The notes: generated by a model from the letters alone, not told the origin. DNA of 37,035 bases from Pantanalinema sp. (GCA_036704125.1 DATNQI010000053.1:1-37035), one strand, 5' to 3'; positions 1-7,958 are shown, counted from the first letter of the stretch. Made by a program: numbers and translations.

Positions 1-297
1 GAAGCCCATGAGGGCGCTGGCCTCCTTGTCGATCTTGTCGGGGCTCCAGTGGGGCTCCCAGACCAGGGAAACGCTGGTCTTTCCCACGCCTTCCAGGCGC
101 GAGAGCACATGCTCGACTCCGCTCATGATCACGGCCTCCATCGGGCAGCCCTGGGTGGTGAGGGTCATCTCGATCGCCACGTCACCCTCGTCGCTCACGG
201 TGATGCCGTACACCAGGCCCAGGGTGACGATGTCGAGCCCGATCTCGGGATCGACCACCTCGCGCAGCGCCTCGCGAACCATTCCTTCATTGATCAT
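1..297 (-). CDS. DUF59/MIP18-family metal-sulfur cluster protein (3' end outside window)
   Basis: Ninety-nine codons are visible and the frame is open to base 1, so the C-terminus lies outside the window. The ATG at 297 has a GAGGAGA ribosome site at 304-310. The sequence has the MIP18/DUF59 pattern: DPEIG near residue 17, LGLVY near 26, the conserved Cys of QGCP at 51, and a late VWEPHWSPDKI stretch. Family members (SufT, PaaD-like) are about 100 residues and help mature or insert Fe-S clusters, so little is likely missing. It is the most downstream visible gene of the minus-strand NO-reductase group, 90 bp after the NnrS-like gene. A role in building or repairing Fe-S centres damaged by NO is inferred from this position only. 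The family call is firm; the exact client is unknown. Confidence 0.85.
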   Translation of the reverse strand, partial: MINEGMVREALREVVDPEIGLDIVTLGLVYGITVSDEGDVAIEMTLTTQGCPMEAVIMSGVEHVLSRLEGVGKTSVSLVWEPHWSPDKIDKEASALMGF

Positions 298-387
298 GGT
301 TATTCTCCTCGTAGCCTTTCCGTCGATTGCTGTTCATTATGTAGCGATGATCCGAGCGTAGCCTCGCGGCCGGGACGCCCCCGGCGC

Positions 388-1695
388 TCAGCGCCTCAAG
401 GTCTGAAGGACCATCGTGCCCGTTGCGATCGCCCCCAGCGCGAGCATGAGCCCGGCCAGGCGCACGCCGAGGCCGAGCCCCGCCAGGACGCTCACGACGC
501 CGAGCAAGAGCCCCGCCTGGGAGGACCAGAAGCCGCCCCATCCAAGCCGCATGTCGTAGATGTCGCGGATCAGGGGCACCTTGACCTTGCCGACCAGCGC
601 TGAGTAGCGGTGATACCAGGCGAGAAACGGCATGATCTTGTAGAACTGGCCGAGGATGCTGAAGCCGATGAAGCCGATCAGGCCACAAAGGGCGTAGGCG
701 ATCGCAAGGCGATCCGCGCCGATCCAGGCCGGGACGGCCCCCCAGGCGAGGGCAAGGCCCAGCACCGTGGCGAGGCCCAGCCAGCCGACAGTGGTCACCA
801 CGTAGGCGAGCCCCACGTCGAGCTGCTTGCGGATGCGCGCGCCGAACATCCCGCGAACGTCCAGCATCCAGACGCAGCAGCCGGCCGCAATGACGAGTGC
901 CCCGGCGCGCACCAGCGCCTCGGCGGCCCCGAGAAGGCCGAGGGTCAGGCTGAGCATCCCGGCGACGCCGAGGCCGAGGACCCAGGCGCCACGCCGGTCG
1001 CCCTCGCTCGACACCGCGAACATGGGGATGAGCCGGTACGAGACGCCGAACACCAGCATGGCCGCGCCACCGAAGGCCGCCAGGTGCGCGTGGATCGCCA
1101 CCGGGTTGCGGATCGCAAGGGCCAGGGCGGGATGGGCGTAGCCGAGGGCGCGGCTCATCCCGAGGGTGACCGCCGCGCCCAGGAAGGCCAACGAGGCGAG
1201 CACGAAGGCGCCGACCAGGCCCAACCGGGCGCCGCGCGAGAGCGAGACGACGACGTTGACCAGGAACGACGCGATGGAGGTCCCCGCAAGGGCCGCCCCG
1301 ATCCCGAGCCAGGCCGGGGTCATGCCCCAGAATCCCGCGACCATGGCGATGACTCCGGCCAGGAAGACCCAGAAGGTGGCCTTGCCGAGCCGGGGGCTCC
1401 AGAGGGGAACCAGCAGGACCACGGGAATCAGCTGGTAGCTGGCTCCCATGATCATGCCCACGATGGTCCCGAGGGTGAGGACGTGGGTCAAGCCGAGGAC
1501 GCGAGGATGCCAGACGGACCCCGTCAGGTCGCTCCCGAAGGCCAGCATCCCGGCGGTGGCCGCGACGTAGGCCCCGATGGCGAGGAGGAAGTAGCGAAGG
1601 GGCAAGGAGAACTCCGGGGAGCGGTCGGTGGCCACTCCGCCCGAGCGAACCGGCGCTGCGGCTGCTCGCGAGGCCTCGCGATCCGGCGCCGGCAT
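388..1695 (-). CDS. NnrS-like haem-copper oxidase subunit I-related membrane protein
   Basis: A 435-residue protein with about 12 hydrophobic segments after a polar 30-residue N-terminus. Two similar halves are visible: a His-containing helix ending in YQLIPV (H71 near the start of the helix, residues 70-92) and a second (H202, H204, ending YRLIPMF at 226). A third His-bearing helix follows, with GQFYKIMPFLAWYH around 349-361. This layout fits proteins annotated as NnrS or as cbb3-type subunit I-like, which bind haem and are linked to NO stress. It lacks the full His set of a catalytic oxidase as far as I can align by eye. The start lies 2 bp after the stop of the DUF1858-DUF2249 gene, so the two are surely co-transcribed with the NO reductase upstream. 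A paralogue lies at 10050-11336. Haem binding is inferred. Confidence 0.75.
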   Translation of the reverse strand: MPAPDREASRAAAAPVRSGGVATDRSPEFSLPLRYFLLAIGAYVAATAGMLAFGSDLTGSVWHPRVLGLTHVLTLGTIVGMIMGASYQLIPVVLLVPLWSPRLGKATFWVFLAGVIAMVAGFWGMTPAWLGIGAALAGTSIASFLVNVVVSLSRGARLGLVGAFVLASLAFLGAAVTLGMSRALGYAHPALALAIRNPVAIHAHLAAFGGAAMLVFGVSYRLIPMFAVSSEGDRRGAWVLGLGVAGMLSLTLGLLGAAEALVRAGALVIAAGCCVWMLDVRGMFGARIRKQLDVGLAYVVTTVGWLGLATVLGLALAWGAVPAWIGADRLAIAYALCGLIGFIGFSILGQFYKIMPFLAWYHRYSALVGKVKVPLIRDIYDMRLGWGGFWSSQAGLLLGVVSVLAGLGLGVRLAGLMLALGAIATGTMVLQTLRR

Positions 1696-1697
1696 GG

Positions 1698-2228
1698 CTA
1701 CCTCCTGACCGTGAGCAAGATCCCGCCCTCCGGCAGATCCACCGTCTCGTGCGAGAAGCCCAGCTCCTCGAGCTTGGGATAGAGCAGCATGGGCCGCCGC
1801 TCGTTGTGGGCCTCGAGGCGCTGGCCCTGGGCGAGCTGCTGAACGACGGCGAGGATCCGGACCATGGGCTCGGGGGGCTCCAGGCCGCGGTTGTCCAGCC
1901 GGATCACCTCCGCCGAGACGTCGATGCCCTGGCCCTTGAGGGCCTCGAGGTCGCTCAGGTCGTACAGCGTGACCTCCTCAGGCGCGACGGGGACGGGATC
2001 CAGGACCAGAGCCCGCGCGTTAAGCGCGCTGAGGAAGGCCTCGAGGCGATCGTCTTCCCAGTGGTGCATGCGCGCGGCGCCCTTGATGCTCACCAGGTGG
2101 GCGAAGGTCCGCCGCATCAGGGGGTTCGCGAGCGGCTTGAAGCCGTTCTGCACGAAGACCTCGAGCGTCTGCGGGTAACGCGTCAGGACCTCGTTGACCT
2201 TCATGTCGGCGGTGATGCAGGTCGCCAC
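1698..2228 (-). CDS. DUF1858-DUF2249 two-domain protein of the NO reductase operon
   Basis: A 176-residue soluble protein. Residues 1-65 fit DUF1858 (ITADMKVNEVL at 5, then a Phe-rich helix and GFKPLANP at 29-36). Residues 108-176 fit DUF2249 (LDNRGLEPPEPM at 111-122, RRPMLLYPKLEELGF at 144-158). The GTG start at 2228 is chosen because AAGGAGGA sits just upstream; a longer frame runs through from the norB side but is only antisense-type noise. DUF2249 and DUF1858 proteins are frequent neighbours of NO reductase and haem-copper genes, but their biochemical role is not established. It lies 86 bp downstream of norB and 2 bp upstream of the NnrS-like gene, so it is part of the same operon. I would not assign a reaction. 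Confidence 0.85.
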   Translation of the reverse strand: MATCITADMKVNEVLTRYPQTLEVFVQNGFKPLANPLMRRTFAHLVSIKGAARMHHWEDDRLEAFLSALNARALVLDPVPVAPEEVTLYDLSDLEALKGQGIDVSAEVIRLDNRGLEPPEPMVRILAVVQQLAQGQRLEAHNERRPMLLYPKLEELGFSHETVDLPEGGILLTVRR

Positions 2229-2306
2229 GGCTTCCTCCTTCTTTTGAGAGCACCCACGATCATGGCAAGCTCCCGCCCGTGACGCAATGAGGGACCTCAT
2301 ACTCTC

Positions 2307-2326
2307 GAGGGGGGCTAGCCCCCCTC
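2307..2326. repeat. Perfect 20-bp palindrome over the norB stop codon
   Basis: GAGGGGGG, CTAG, CCCCCCTC form a perfect palindrome. The norB stop (TAG, minus strand, 2315-2317) lies inside its centre, so the last norB codons are encoded by the palindrome. No T-run follows on either strand, so it is a weak candidate as an intrinsic terminator; it may act as a 3'-end stabiliser. A near copy with one extra base occurs at 31355-31375, where a T-run does follow. Confidence 0.6.
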
Positions 2327-4603
2327 GGGCCCGCCCTCGGCCCCGAAAGGCTCGGTCTGCCGGCTGATGGACCAGCCCGTCCTGAGCCCCAGGACGAACC
2401 AGCCGAGCACGAGCACCCCGAGGGCGAAGACGGTGTCGCCCACGACCCGCAGCCAGCGCAGCGTGTTCATGAGGCCGGTCTGGGTGAACTCCGCCGAGCG
2501 GGCGTACCAGAACCCATGCTCCACGCTCGCCCAGGTCTGGAGCAGCCCGATCGGCAACAGGCTCAGGAGCACCATCAGCCCGAGGCCCACGTTGATGGCC
2601 CAGAATGCGAAGCGCAGGGCCTCGGGGCGCCAGGCGCGGTGGGTCGCGAGGCCCTTGAGGCAGAACAGCATCAGCCCGATGCCCAGCATGCCGTAGACGC
2701 CGAACAGGGCGGTGTGGCCGTGGACGGGGGTGGTGTTGAGGCCCTGCATGTAGTAAAGGGAAATCGGCGGGTTGATGAAGAAGCCGAAGAGCCCCGCCCC
2801 CACCAGGTTCCAGAAGGCGACCGCGACGAAGAAGTAGATGGGCCACTTGTAGGCCGCCACCCACGGCCGCACCTGGCACTTGCCGTAGTTCTCGTAGGCC
2901 TCGAAGCCGATCAGCACCAGGGGGACCACCTCCAGGGCGCTGAAGGTCGCCCCCCAGGCGAGCACCGGGGTGGTCGTGCCGCTGAAGTAAAGGTGGTGGA
3001 AGGTCCCCACGATCCCGCCCGAGAGGAAGATGACGGTCGAGAAGAGGACCGCCGAGGTCGCCGTGGCCGTCTTGATGAGGCCCATCCGGGTGAAGAGGAA
3101 GGCGATCACCGTGGTGGCGAAGACCTCGAAGAAGCCCTCCACCCAGAGGTGGACCACCCACCAGCGCCAGTACTCGGCGACGGCGAGGTTGGTCTGACGG
3201 CCCCACATCAGGCCGGCGCCCCAGAACAGGGCGATCGCCCCGGACGAGAGCAGGAACATCCCGAGCAGGCTCCTGTCCTCGGGCGAGCCCTTCAGGGCCG
3301 GGGCCATGGCCCGGACCATCAGGCCCAGCCAGAGGAAGAGCCCCACCCACAGGAAGATCTGCCAGAACCGCCCGAGGTCCACGTACTCGTAGCCCTGGTG
3401 GCCGAACCAGAAGTTGGCGTCGAAGCCCAGGCGCTGCTGGACCCCCAGCCACTGCCCGAGAAGCGAGCCCACGACGATGACCACCAGGCAGACGAAGAGG
3501 AGGTCGACCCCCTGGCGCTGGAGCCTCGGCTCGTGGCCCGAGACGGCGGGCGCCATGAAGAGGCCGGTCGCGAGCCAGGCCGTGGCGATCCAGAAGATGC
3601 CCAGCTGGGTGTGCCAGGTGCGGGCGACCGAGTAGGGCAGGACCCGATCGAGCGGGATCCCGTAGAGCCCCGAGCCCTCGACCCCGTAGTGGGCCGCGAC
3701 GACCCCCATCCCCACCTGCAAGAGCAGCAGGGCGGCCGCCGTCCAGAAGTACTTGAGCGTCGCGCGCATGGAGGGGGTGGGGTTGAGCGCGAGCAGGGGA
3801 TCCCGCTCGGGATAGACGTGACACTCCTCCTCCTGGGCCTTGTGCTGGTAGGCGAAGTACCAGGCCAGCGCGCCGACCCCGGCGAGCAGCAGCACGAAGC
3901 TGATGACCGACCACAGCACCATGGCGCCGGTCGGGGTGTTGTCGATCAGGCTCTCGGCGGGCCAGTTGTTGGTGTAGGTGACCTGGGCGCCGGGGCGGTT
4001 GGTCGCGCAGGCCCAGGCCGTCCAGAAGTAGAAGGCCACGAGCAGGCGACGGCGCTCGGGATCCTTGAGCGTCTCGGCCGGGATGGCGTAGGCGCTGCGC
4101 AGGCGCGACAGGGCGGGGTCGTCGCCGAACAGGGCCGCGTAGTGCGCGCCGACGGCCTCGATCGCCCGGGCGCGGTCCTTCGAGACCGTCAGGATCCCGG
4201 TCGCGGGGTCGTAGGTGTTGGTCCTCAGCTCGCGCTTGAGCCGGACCTTCAGGATCGCCTTGCCCTCCTCGTCGAGGCGGGAGTAAGGCTTCGCTTCGCG
4301 CGCGGTGGCCCAGTCATCGAGCAGCCAAGAGGCCTCCCGGTGGAGCCAGTCCGCCGACCAGTCCGGCGCCACGTAGGCGCCGTGCCCCCAGACGCTGCCG
4401 ACCTCCTGGCCGCCGAGGGACTGCCAGACGTTCTGGCCGTCCCTGATGTCCTGGCCGGTGAACAGCACGCGATCGCCGGCGACGACCCGCTCGGGCACCG
4501 GGGGAGCCGTCCGGTAGATGTCCCAGCCGAAGTAGCCGAGCACCACGAACGACGCCGCCATGACGCCGAACAGCCAGATCCACAGTTTGCCGTACCGCCT
4601 CAT
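2315..4603 (-). CDS. norB: Quinol-dependent nitric oxide reductase (qNor)
   Basis: A 762-residue inner-membrane enzyme that reduces 2 NO to N2O with electrons from quinol. Residues 1-230 are one membrane anchor and the NorC-like soluble domain fused to NorB in qNor (GQDIRDGQNVWQSLGG at 50-65), with no CXXCH haem-c motif. The catalytic part follows: H331 and H630 as likely low-spin haem ligands, H485, H536 and H537 as the FeB ligands, E489 and E493 in WVEGFFEVF, and H628 as the haem b3 ligand. Full length for the family. The ATG at 4603 is chosen over an upstream in-frame ATG because AAGGGGG sits 5-6 bases before it. It leads a minus-strand operon with DUF1858-DUF2249, NnrS-like and DUF59 genes. 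With no other denitrification genes in view, NO detoxification is as likely as respiration. The symbol norZ is also used. Confidence 0.96.
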   Translation of the reverse strand: MRRYGKLWIWLFGVMAASFVVLGYFGWDIYRTAPPVPERVVAGDRVLFTGQDIRDGQNVWQSLGGQEVGSVWGHGAYVAPDWSADWLHREASWLLDDWATAREAKPYSRLDEEGKAILKVRLKRELRTNTYDPATGILTVSKDRARAIEAVGAHYAALFGDDPALSRLRSAYAIPAETLKDPERRRLLVAFYFWTAWACATNRPGAQVTYTNNWPAESLIDNTPTGAMVLWSVISFVLLLAGVGALAWYFAYQHKAQEEECHVYPERDPLLALNPTPSMRATLKYFWTAAALLLLQVGMGVVAAHYGVEGSGLYGIPLDRVLPYSVARTWHTQLGIFWIATAWLATGLFMAPAVSGHEPRLQRQGVDLLFVCLVVIVVGSLLGQWLGVQQRLGFDANFWFGHQGYEYVDLGRFWQIFLWVGLFLWLGLMVRAMAPALKGSPEDRSLLGMFLLSSGAIALFWGAGLMWGRQTNLAVAEYWRWWVVHLWVEGFFEVFATTVIAFLFTRMGLIKTATATSAVLFSTVIFLSGGIVGTFHHLYFSGTTTPVLAWGATFSALEVVPLVLIGFEAYENYGKCQVRPWVAAYKWPIYFFVAVAFWNLVGAGLFGFFINPPISLYYMQGLNTTPVHGHTALFGVYGMLGIGLMLFCLKGLATHRAWRPEALRFAFWAINVGLGLMVLLSLLPIGLLQTWASVEHGFWYARSAEFTQTGLMNTLRWLRVVGDTVFALGVLVLGWFVLGLRTGWSISRQTEPFGAEGGPEGG

Positions 4604-4608
4604 CTTGC

Positions 4609-4651
4609 CCCCTTCATTCACGGGGATCGCCCCTCGATTCATGGGGGATCC
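4609..4651. repeat. Tandem imperfect 21/22-bp repeat over the norB ribosome site
   Basis: Copy A (4609-4629) and copy B (4630-4651) share CCCC, ATTCA and GGGATC blocks at the same spacing. On the norB strand each copy reads CCCC, nine bases, GGGG, so each can form a small hairpin. The hairpin of copy A pairs the norB Shine-Dalgarno G-run with the CCCC before it. This might regulate norB translation. The repeat is seen; the function is inferred. Confidence 0.5.
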
Positions 4652-4785
4652 CGCGGCAGGGCCGCAAGAGGAATTGCGCCGGAGGTTCGGCAAGAGTTTT
4701 GAGCATTTCGCGCGCGACAACGGCGGGAAATAATCCTACTCGATCGATAAATATGCCATAGTCTCCCCTCGGCGTTTTGAGCTAT

Positions 4786-4802
4786 GTTCACCGAGGGTGA
4801 AC
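4786..4802. promoter_or_regulatory. Inverted repeat GTTCACC-N3-GGTGAAC, candidate operator
   Basis: Perfect 7-bp arms around a 3-bp centre (GAG), in the intergenic region between norB and the divergent MCP-like gene. Size and symmetry suit a dimeric regulator. No T-run follows. It does not match FNR/DNR consensus; the binding protein is unknown. Confidence 0.45.
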
Positions 4803-4853
4803 CTTCTCGTGGCGGCCCGGCGACACGCGGCCCACGAGCCCCTTCACGGCACC

Positions 4854-4867
4854 CTCACGATCGTGAG
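4854..4867. promoter_or_regulatory. Perfect 14-bp palindrome CTCACGATCGTGAG, candidate operator
   Basis: A gapless palindrome 51 bp beyond the first inverted repeat in the norB/MCP-like intergenic region. The length is typical of a TetR or other dimeric repressor half-site pair. The TetR gene at 5741-6325 is a possible partner, by proximity only. Confidence 0.4.
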
Positions 4868-5052
4868 CGCGATCGAGCCCGGAAGAGGGGAAAGTTCAGT
4901 AGATAATGCGGAATGGACCGCGAAAAAATCCGTGTCACCATAGCAACGTGAGAATGCAATACTGAGCAATCTCATTGCGAACCAACATGGTATCCCGCAG
5001 ACTCGCGCCGGGGCGATCCCGTCCTCGCCTCGTCAACAAGGAGAACCCGAGC

Positions 5053-5751
5053 GTGACACCTGTAAAAGCGCCTCCCGGCTCGCCCGCCTTCGAAGAGATG
5101 ATGACCATCTACCGCGTCTGCGTCCAGCTCCAGCAGGGAGCCAAGGGCCTGCTCGAGCACGCCGAGGAGATGGCGGCGATCGCGATCAACGCGGGCATCG
5201 CAGCCGCCAGGTCCAAGGGCAACCAGCGGGCGCTCAGCGTGCTCGCGAGCGAGGCCGCCCGGATCAGCCAGCGGATCAGCACGCTAGTCTCGCACATCCA
5301 GGGCGCCGCGTCCACACTCGCCAGGCTAGGCCTCTTCGGGGTCCTGAAGTGCCGCGAGGCGCTCACCATGACCGATGCCCGGCGACGGATCAGCGACCAG
5401 GAAAACACGGAGTTCGTCACGGCCGCGATCACGCGCAACGAGGCCGAGGTTTCGCGGGTGCTGCGCGAGGTGGACACCATGCGGCACGACATCATCGAGG
5501 AATGGCGCGCGATCGGTCGCCAGAACTCCCGCATCACCCAGATCGCCTCGGCCTTCCGGATCGAGGCCACCCGGGACGACGCGCTGGGCGATTACTTCAC
5601 GCACATCGCGACGCTGCTCGCCGCGCTCAGCGCCCAGATCAAGGAGAGCAGCGGCAACCTTCACCACATGCTCGACCAGTTCGCCATGCCCGCGAGCCGA
5701 CGCGGCTCCGCTCGGCCGGTGGCTCGCCCTCAGCTGGCCGCTACGCGCTGA
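5053..5751 (+). CDS. Small soluble protein with degenerate chemoreceptor (MCP) signalling core
   Basis: A 232-residue protein without membrane segments, predicted mostly helical. Residues 40-75 resemble the MCP hairpin tip: IAINAGIAAAR aligns with the canonical [11 protein letters not shown], and VLASEAARIS with [10 protein letters not shown], but the conserved Glu of IEAAR is Ala and the GxGFAVVA stretch is lost. No known sensor domain is recognised in the remaining 150 residues. GTG at 5053 is chosen because AAGGAG lies 9 bases upstream; in-frame TTG 4975 and ATG 4987 would add up to 26 residues of basic, Pro-rich sequence. It is divergent from norB and ends convergently, overlapping the TetR gene by 11 bp. 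It may feed a redox or NO signal to CheA/CheW or act as a decoy; this is inference. It could also be an unrelated coiled-coil protein. Confidence 0.65.
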   Translation: MTPVKAPPGSPAFEEMMTIYRVCVQLQQGAKGLLEHAEEMAAIAINAGIAAARSKGNQRALSVLASEAARISQRISTLVSHIQGAASTLARLGLFGVLKCREALTMTDARRRISDQENTEFVTAAITRNEAEVSRVLREVDTMRHDIIEEWRAIGRQNSRITQIASAFRIEATRDDALGDYFTHIATLLAALSAQIKESSGNLHHMLDQFAMPASRRGSARPVARPQLAATR

Positions 5752-6325
5752 CGCTCGGGCGCAGGGCCGCGAGGAGGGTATCGAGCATCGCCTCGAAGCT
5801 CTCGTCGACCGATTGCGGCAGCCCGAACTGGCCCGCGAGCTCCAGCAGGACGAAGCCGTGGAGTGCCGCCCGGACGGTACGCAGCGCGTGGATCTCCTGC
5901 TCCGGCTTGATGCCCAAGGGCCCGATCATCACGCGAAAGCCCCCCATGATCCGCTGGACGATGGGGCCGAAGTCGGGTGCGGTCGGCGAGAAGACCAGCG
6001 TGGACATCAGGGTGTAGAGGGCGGGATTGGCGAGGCCGAAGGCGCGGTAGGCGCCGAATGCCAGCCTGAGCTTGGCGGCGGGCTCGCCGCCCCCCTCCAC
6101 GACCTCCGCCAGGCGCTCGTCGAGCTGCCGCCAGCCCGCCAGGGCGACGGCGCGGTGCAGGTCGTCGTTGTTGGTGACGTGGTGGTAGAGCGAGGGCGGC
6201 TTGATGCCAAGCTCCCGCGCCACGCGGTTGATCCCCAGCGCGTCGGGCCCCTCGTTGCGCAGCAGGGTGATCGCCGTGACGATCACGTCCTCTCGAGTCA
6301 GGGCAATCCCTCTTCTGCGCGCCAT
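5741..6325 (-). CDS. TetR/AcrR-family transcriptional regulator
   Basis: A 194-residue protein. Residues 8-60 form the TetR DNA-binding domain (helix-turn-helix with VARELGIKPPSLYHHV near 36-51), and the C-terminal part with RAALHGFVLLELAG resembles the WHG-type ligand domain (TetR_C_13). ATG 6325 is preferred over the in-frame codon at 6340 because GGAG lies 8 bases before it. The gene is divergent from hemN with 173 bp between starts, and an ATTGG-N8-CCAAT inverted repeat covers its own start, suggesting autoregulation. Its stop overlaps the convergent MCP-like gene. Targets may include hemN or the norB region; no ligand can be named. Confidence 0.88.
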   Translation of the reverse strand: MARRRGIALTREDVIVTAITLLRNEGPDALGINRVARELGIKPPSLYHHVTNNDDLHRAVALAGWRQLDERLAEVVEGGGEPAAKLRLAFGAYRAFGLANPALYTLMSTLVFSPTAPDFGPIVQRIMGGFRVMIGPLGIKPEQEIHALRTVRAALHGFVLLELAGQFGLPQSVDESFEAMLDTLLAALRPSVSA

Positions 6326-6357
6326 TGGGCTGATCTCCAATTCCGTGTAAAATAATA
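6324..6357 (-). promoter_or_regulatory. Candidate tetR promoter and operator
   Basis: ATTGG (6324-6328) and CCAAT (6337-6341) form an inverted repeat over the start and ribosome site of the TetR gene. On the minus strand a TATTAT hexamer (6352-6357) is a good -10 candidate; no clear -35 is seen. A protein bound to the repeat would block transcription or translation of tetR. Confidence 0.35.
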
Positions 6358-6498
6358 GGTAACATCATATTGGCTGGTCATTCTTACCCCGGGGGGAATT
6401 ATTCTATCGCTTGCGGAGCAACGCGTAGTTTTCCCGGTTGCCGTCTAAATCGTCGGCGAGGAGAATACGGAAGCCACCTGCTGAGCGAGGATTTCTCC

Positions 6499-7887
6499 AT
6501 GCCCCAACACCCCTTCGTCGTGCCGCGCGAGCTCATGGCGCGCTACAACACCTCCGGCCCGCGCTACACCAGCTACCCCACCGCGCCGGAGTGGTCGGAG
6601 GCCTTCGGCCGGGACGACGCCCTGAGGGCCATCGCCGACAACCAGGCCGCCCGCCCCCGGACGCCGCTCTCGCTCTACGTCCACCTTCCCTTCTGCCACA
6701 AGCTCTGCTACTACTGCGGCTGCAACATGCTCGTCACCAAGCAGCAGGACCTGGTCGAGCGCTATCTTTCGGCCGTCATCCGCGAGATCGACCTGACGGC
6801 CAAGCTCATCGGGGATCGCGAGGTGGTGCAGATCCACTGGGGCGGCGGCACCCCGACCTTCCTGTCGAGCGAGCAGCTCACGCGGGTCTACCGGGCGATC
6901 AGCGATCGCTTCGCGATCGATCCCCAGGCCGAGGTCTCGATCGAGGTCCACCCCCCCGTCACCACCTTCGAACAGCTCGAGACGCTCGCGGGCCTGGGCT
7001 TCAACCGCGTCAGCATGGGGATCCAGGACTTCGACCCCGAGGTCCAGAAGGCCGTCAACCGCATCCAGCCCTTCGAGCAGACGCGAGACCTCATCGAGAA
7101 GGCCCGCGAGCTGGGGTTCATCTCGGTCAACACCGACCTGATGTACGGCCTTCCCTTCCAGAACACCGCAGGCTTCGCCGCGACCCTCGACAAGATCAAG
7201 CAGCTGCGGCCCGACCGTCTCGCCCTCTTCAACTTCGCCCACATGCCCTGGCTCAAGCCCCACCAGAGCCTCATCAAGGAGGAGACCCTCCCCACCCCCG
7301 ACGAGAAGCTTGCCCTCTTCGAGCTGGCGATCGACTCCTTGATCGCGCAGGGCTACCGCTACATCGGCATGGATCACTTCGCCCTCTGCGACGACGAGCT
7401 CTCGACGGCGCAGGCCGACCGCACGCTGCGCCGCAACTTCATGGGCTACACGACCCGGGCGGACAGCGACCTCTACTCGTTCGGGGTCTCGAGCATCAGC
7501 GACCTCGACGCGGTCTACTACCAGAACCCGCGCAAGCTCCCGGACTACCTGGCGGCGATGGAAGCCGACGCGCTTCCGGCCACCCGGGGCATGCGGCTGT
7601 CGGCGGACGACCGGCTGCGCCGCGACGTCATCAACCGCCTGATCGGCCACTGCTACCTCGACAAGGCGGAGATCGAGCAGCTTCACGGCATCTCGTTCGA
7701 CGCGTACTTCGCCAACGAGCTGCCCAAGCTCGCTCCGCTCGCCGACGACGGCCTGATCGAGCTTTCCCCCGGCGCCCTGAAGGTGACGCCGCGCGGCCAG
7801 CTGCTCCTCCGCAACATCTGCATGGTCTTCGACGCCTACCTCGACAAGCTCGCGCCCGGGACCCGCCGGTTCTCGCGCACCCTCTAG
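6499..7887 (+). CDS. hemN: Oxygen-independent coproporphyrinogen III oxidase
   Basis: A 462-residue radical SAM enzyme that converts coproporphyrinogen III to protoporphyrinogen IX without O2. The N-terminus carries GPRYTSYPTAPEW (20-32), typical of true HemN. The cluster motif is C66-x3-C70-x2-C73 with the extra C75, followed by WGGGTPTFL and NRVSMGIQDFDPEVQ. The C-terminal HemN domain is present, and the length matches the family (about 457). ATG 6499 is chosen because the HemN N-terminus begins there and a GAGG sits 8 bases upstream; the longer frame from 6370 has no family similarity. It stands between tetR (divergent) and a haem-c chemoreceptor, and the NO reductase nearby needs haem. 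HemW is excluded by the N-terminal motif and by C75. Confidence 0.96.
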   Translation: MPQHPFVVPRELMARYNTSGPRYTSYPTAPEWSEAFGRDDALRAIADNQAARPRTPLSLYVHLPFCHKLCYYCGCNMLVTKQQDLVERYLSAVIREIDLTAKLIGDREVVQIHWGGGTPTFLSSEQLTRVYRAISDRFAIDPQAEVSIEVHPPVTTFEQLETLAGLGFNRVSMGIQDFDPEVQKAVNRIQPFEQTRDLIEKARELGFISVNTDLMYGLPFQNTAGFAATLDKIKQLRPDRLALFNFAHMPWLKPHQSLIKEETLPTPDEKLALFELAIDSLIAQGYRYIGMDHFALCDDELSTAQADRTLRRNFMGYTTRADSDLYSFGVSSISDLDAVYYQNPRKLPDYLAAMEADALPATRGMRLSADDRLRRDVINRLIGHCYLDKAEIEQLHGISFDAYFANELPKLAPLADDGLIELSPGALKVTPRGQLLLRNICMVFDAYLDKLAPGTRRFSRTL

Positions 7888-7958
7888 CGCGCCGGGGGCC
7901 CGCACGCCTCGCACCTTTCATCGTCCGACCACCATCGTCAATTTGAGGTCCATTCGAC

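Larger units (their letters stand above)
4652..5052. other. Divergent intergenic region between norB and the MCP-like gene
   Basis: About 400 bp with no supported gene. It is more AT-rich around 4725-4765 (several TATTTAT/ATAAT-like blocks) than the flanking genes, as expected of a divergent promoter region. It holds two perfect inverted repeats, at 4786-4802 and 4854-4867. I found no TTGAT-N4-ATCAA (FNR/DNR type) site. In-frame TTG (4975) and ATG (4987) codons could extend the MCP-like gene upstream. Confidence 0.6.

Noticed and set aside
2315-3914. The DUF1858-DUF2249 frame stays open upstream into norB, as if a 738-residue fusion
   Set aside because: The upstream part is in a wrong frame of norB with no domain. 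GTG 2228 with a strong ribosome site is the real start.
2516-4702. A 728-codon open frame on the plus strand opposite norB
   Set aside because: Composition is Glu/Gly/Arg/His/Pro-rich with no domain, and norB on the other strand has all family residues. It is a by-product of high GC at third positions.
4652-5052. FNR/DNR-type box (TTGAT-N4-ATCAA) controlling norB
   Set aside because: I read both strands and found no acceptable match. Only the other palindromes were kept.
6445-7914. A 489-codon open frame on the minus strand opposite hemN
   Set aside because: Shadow of hemN. It lacks motifs, and hemN is certain.
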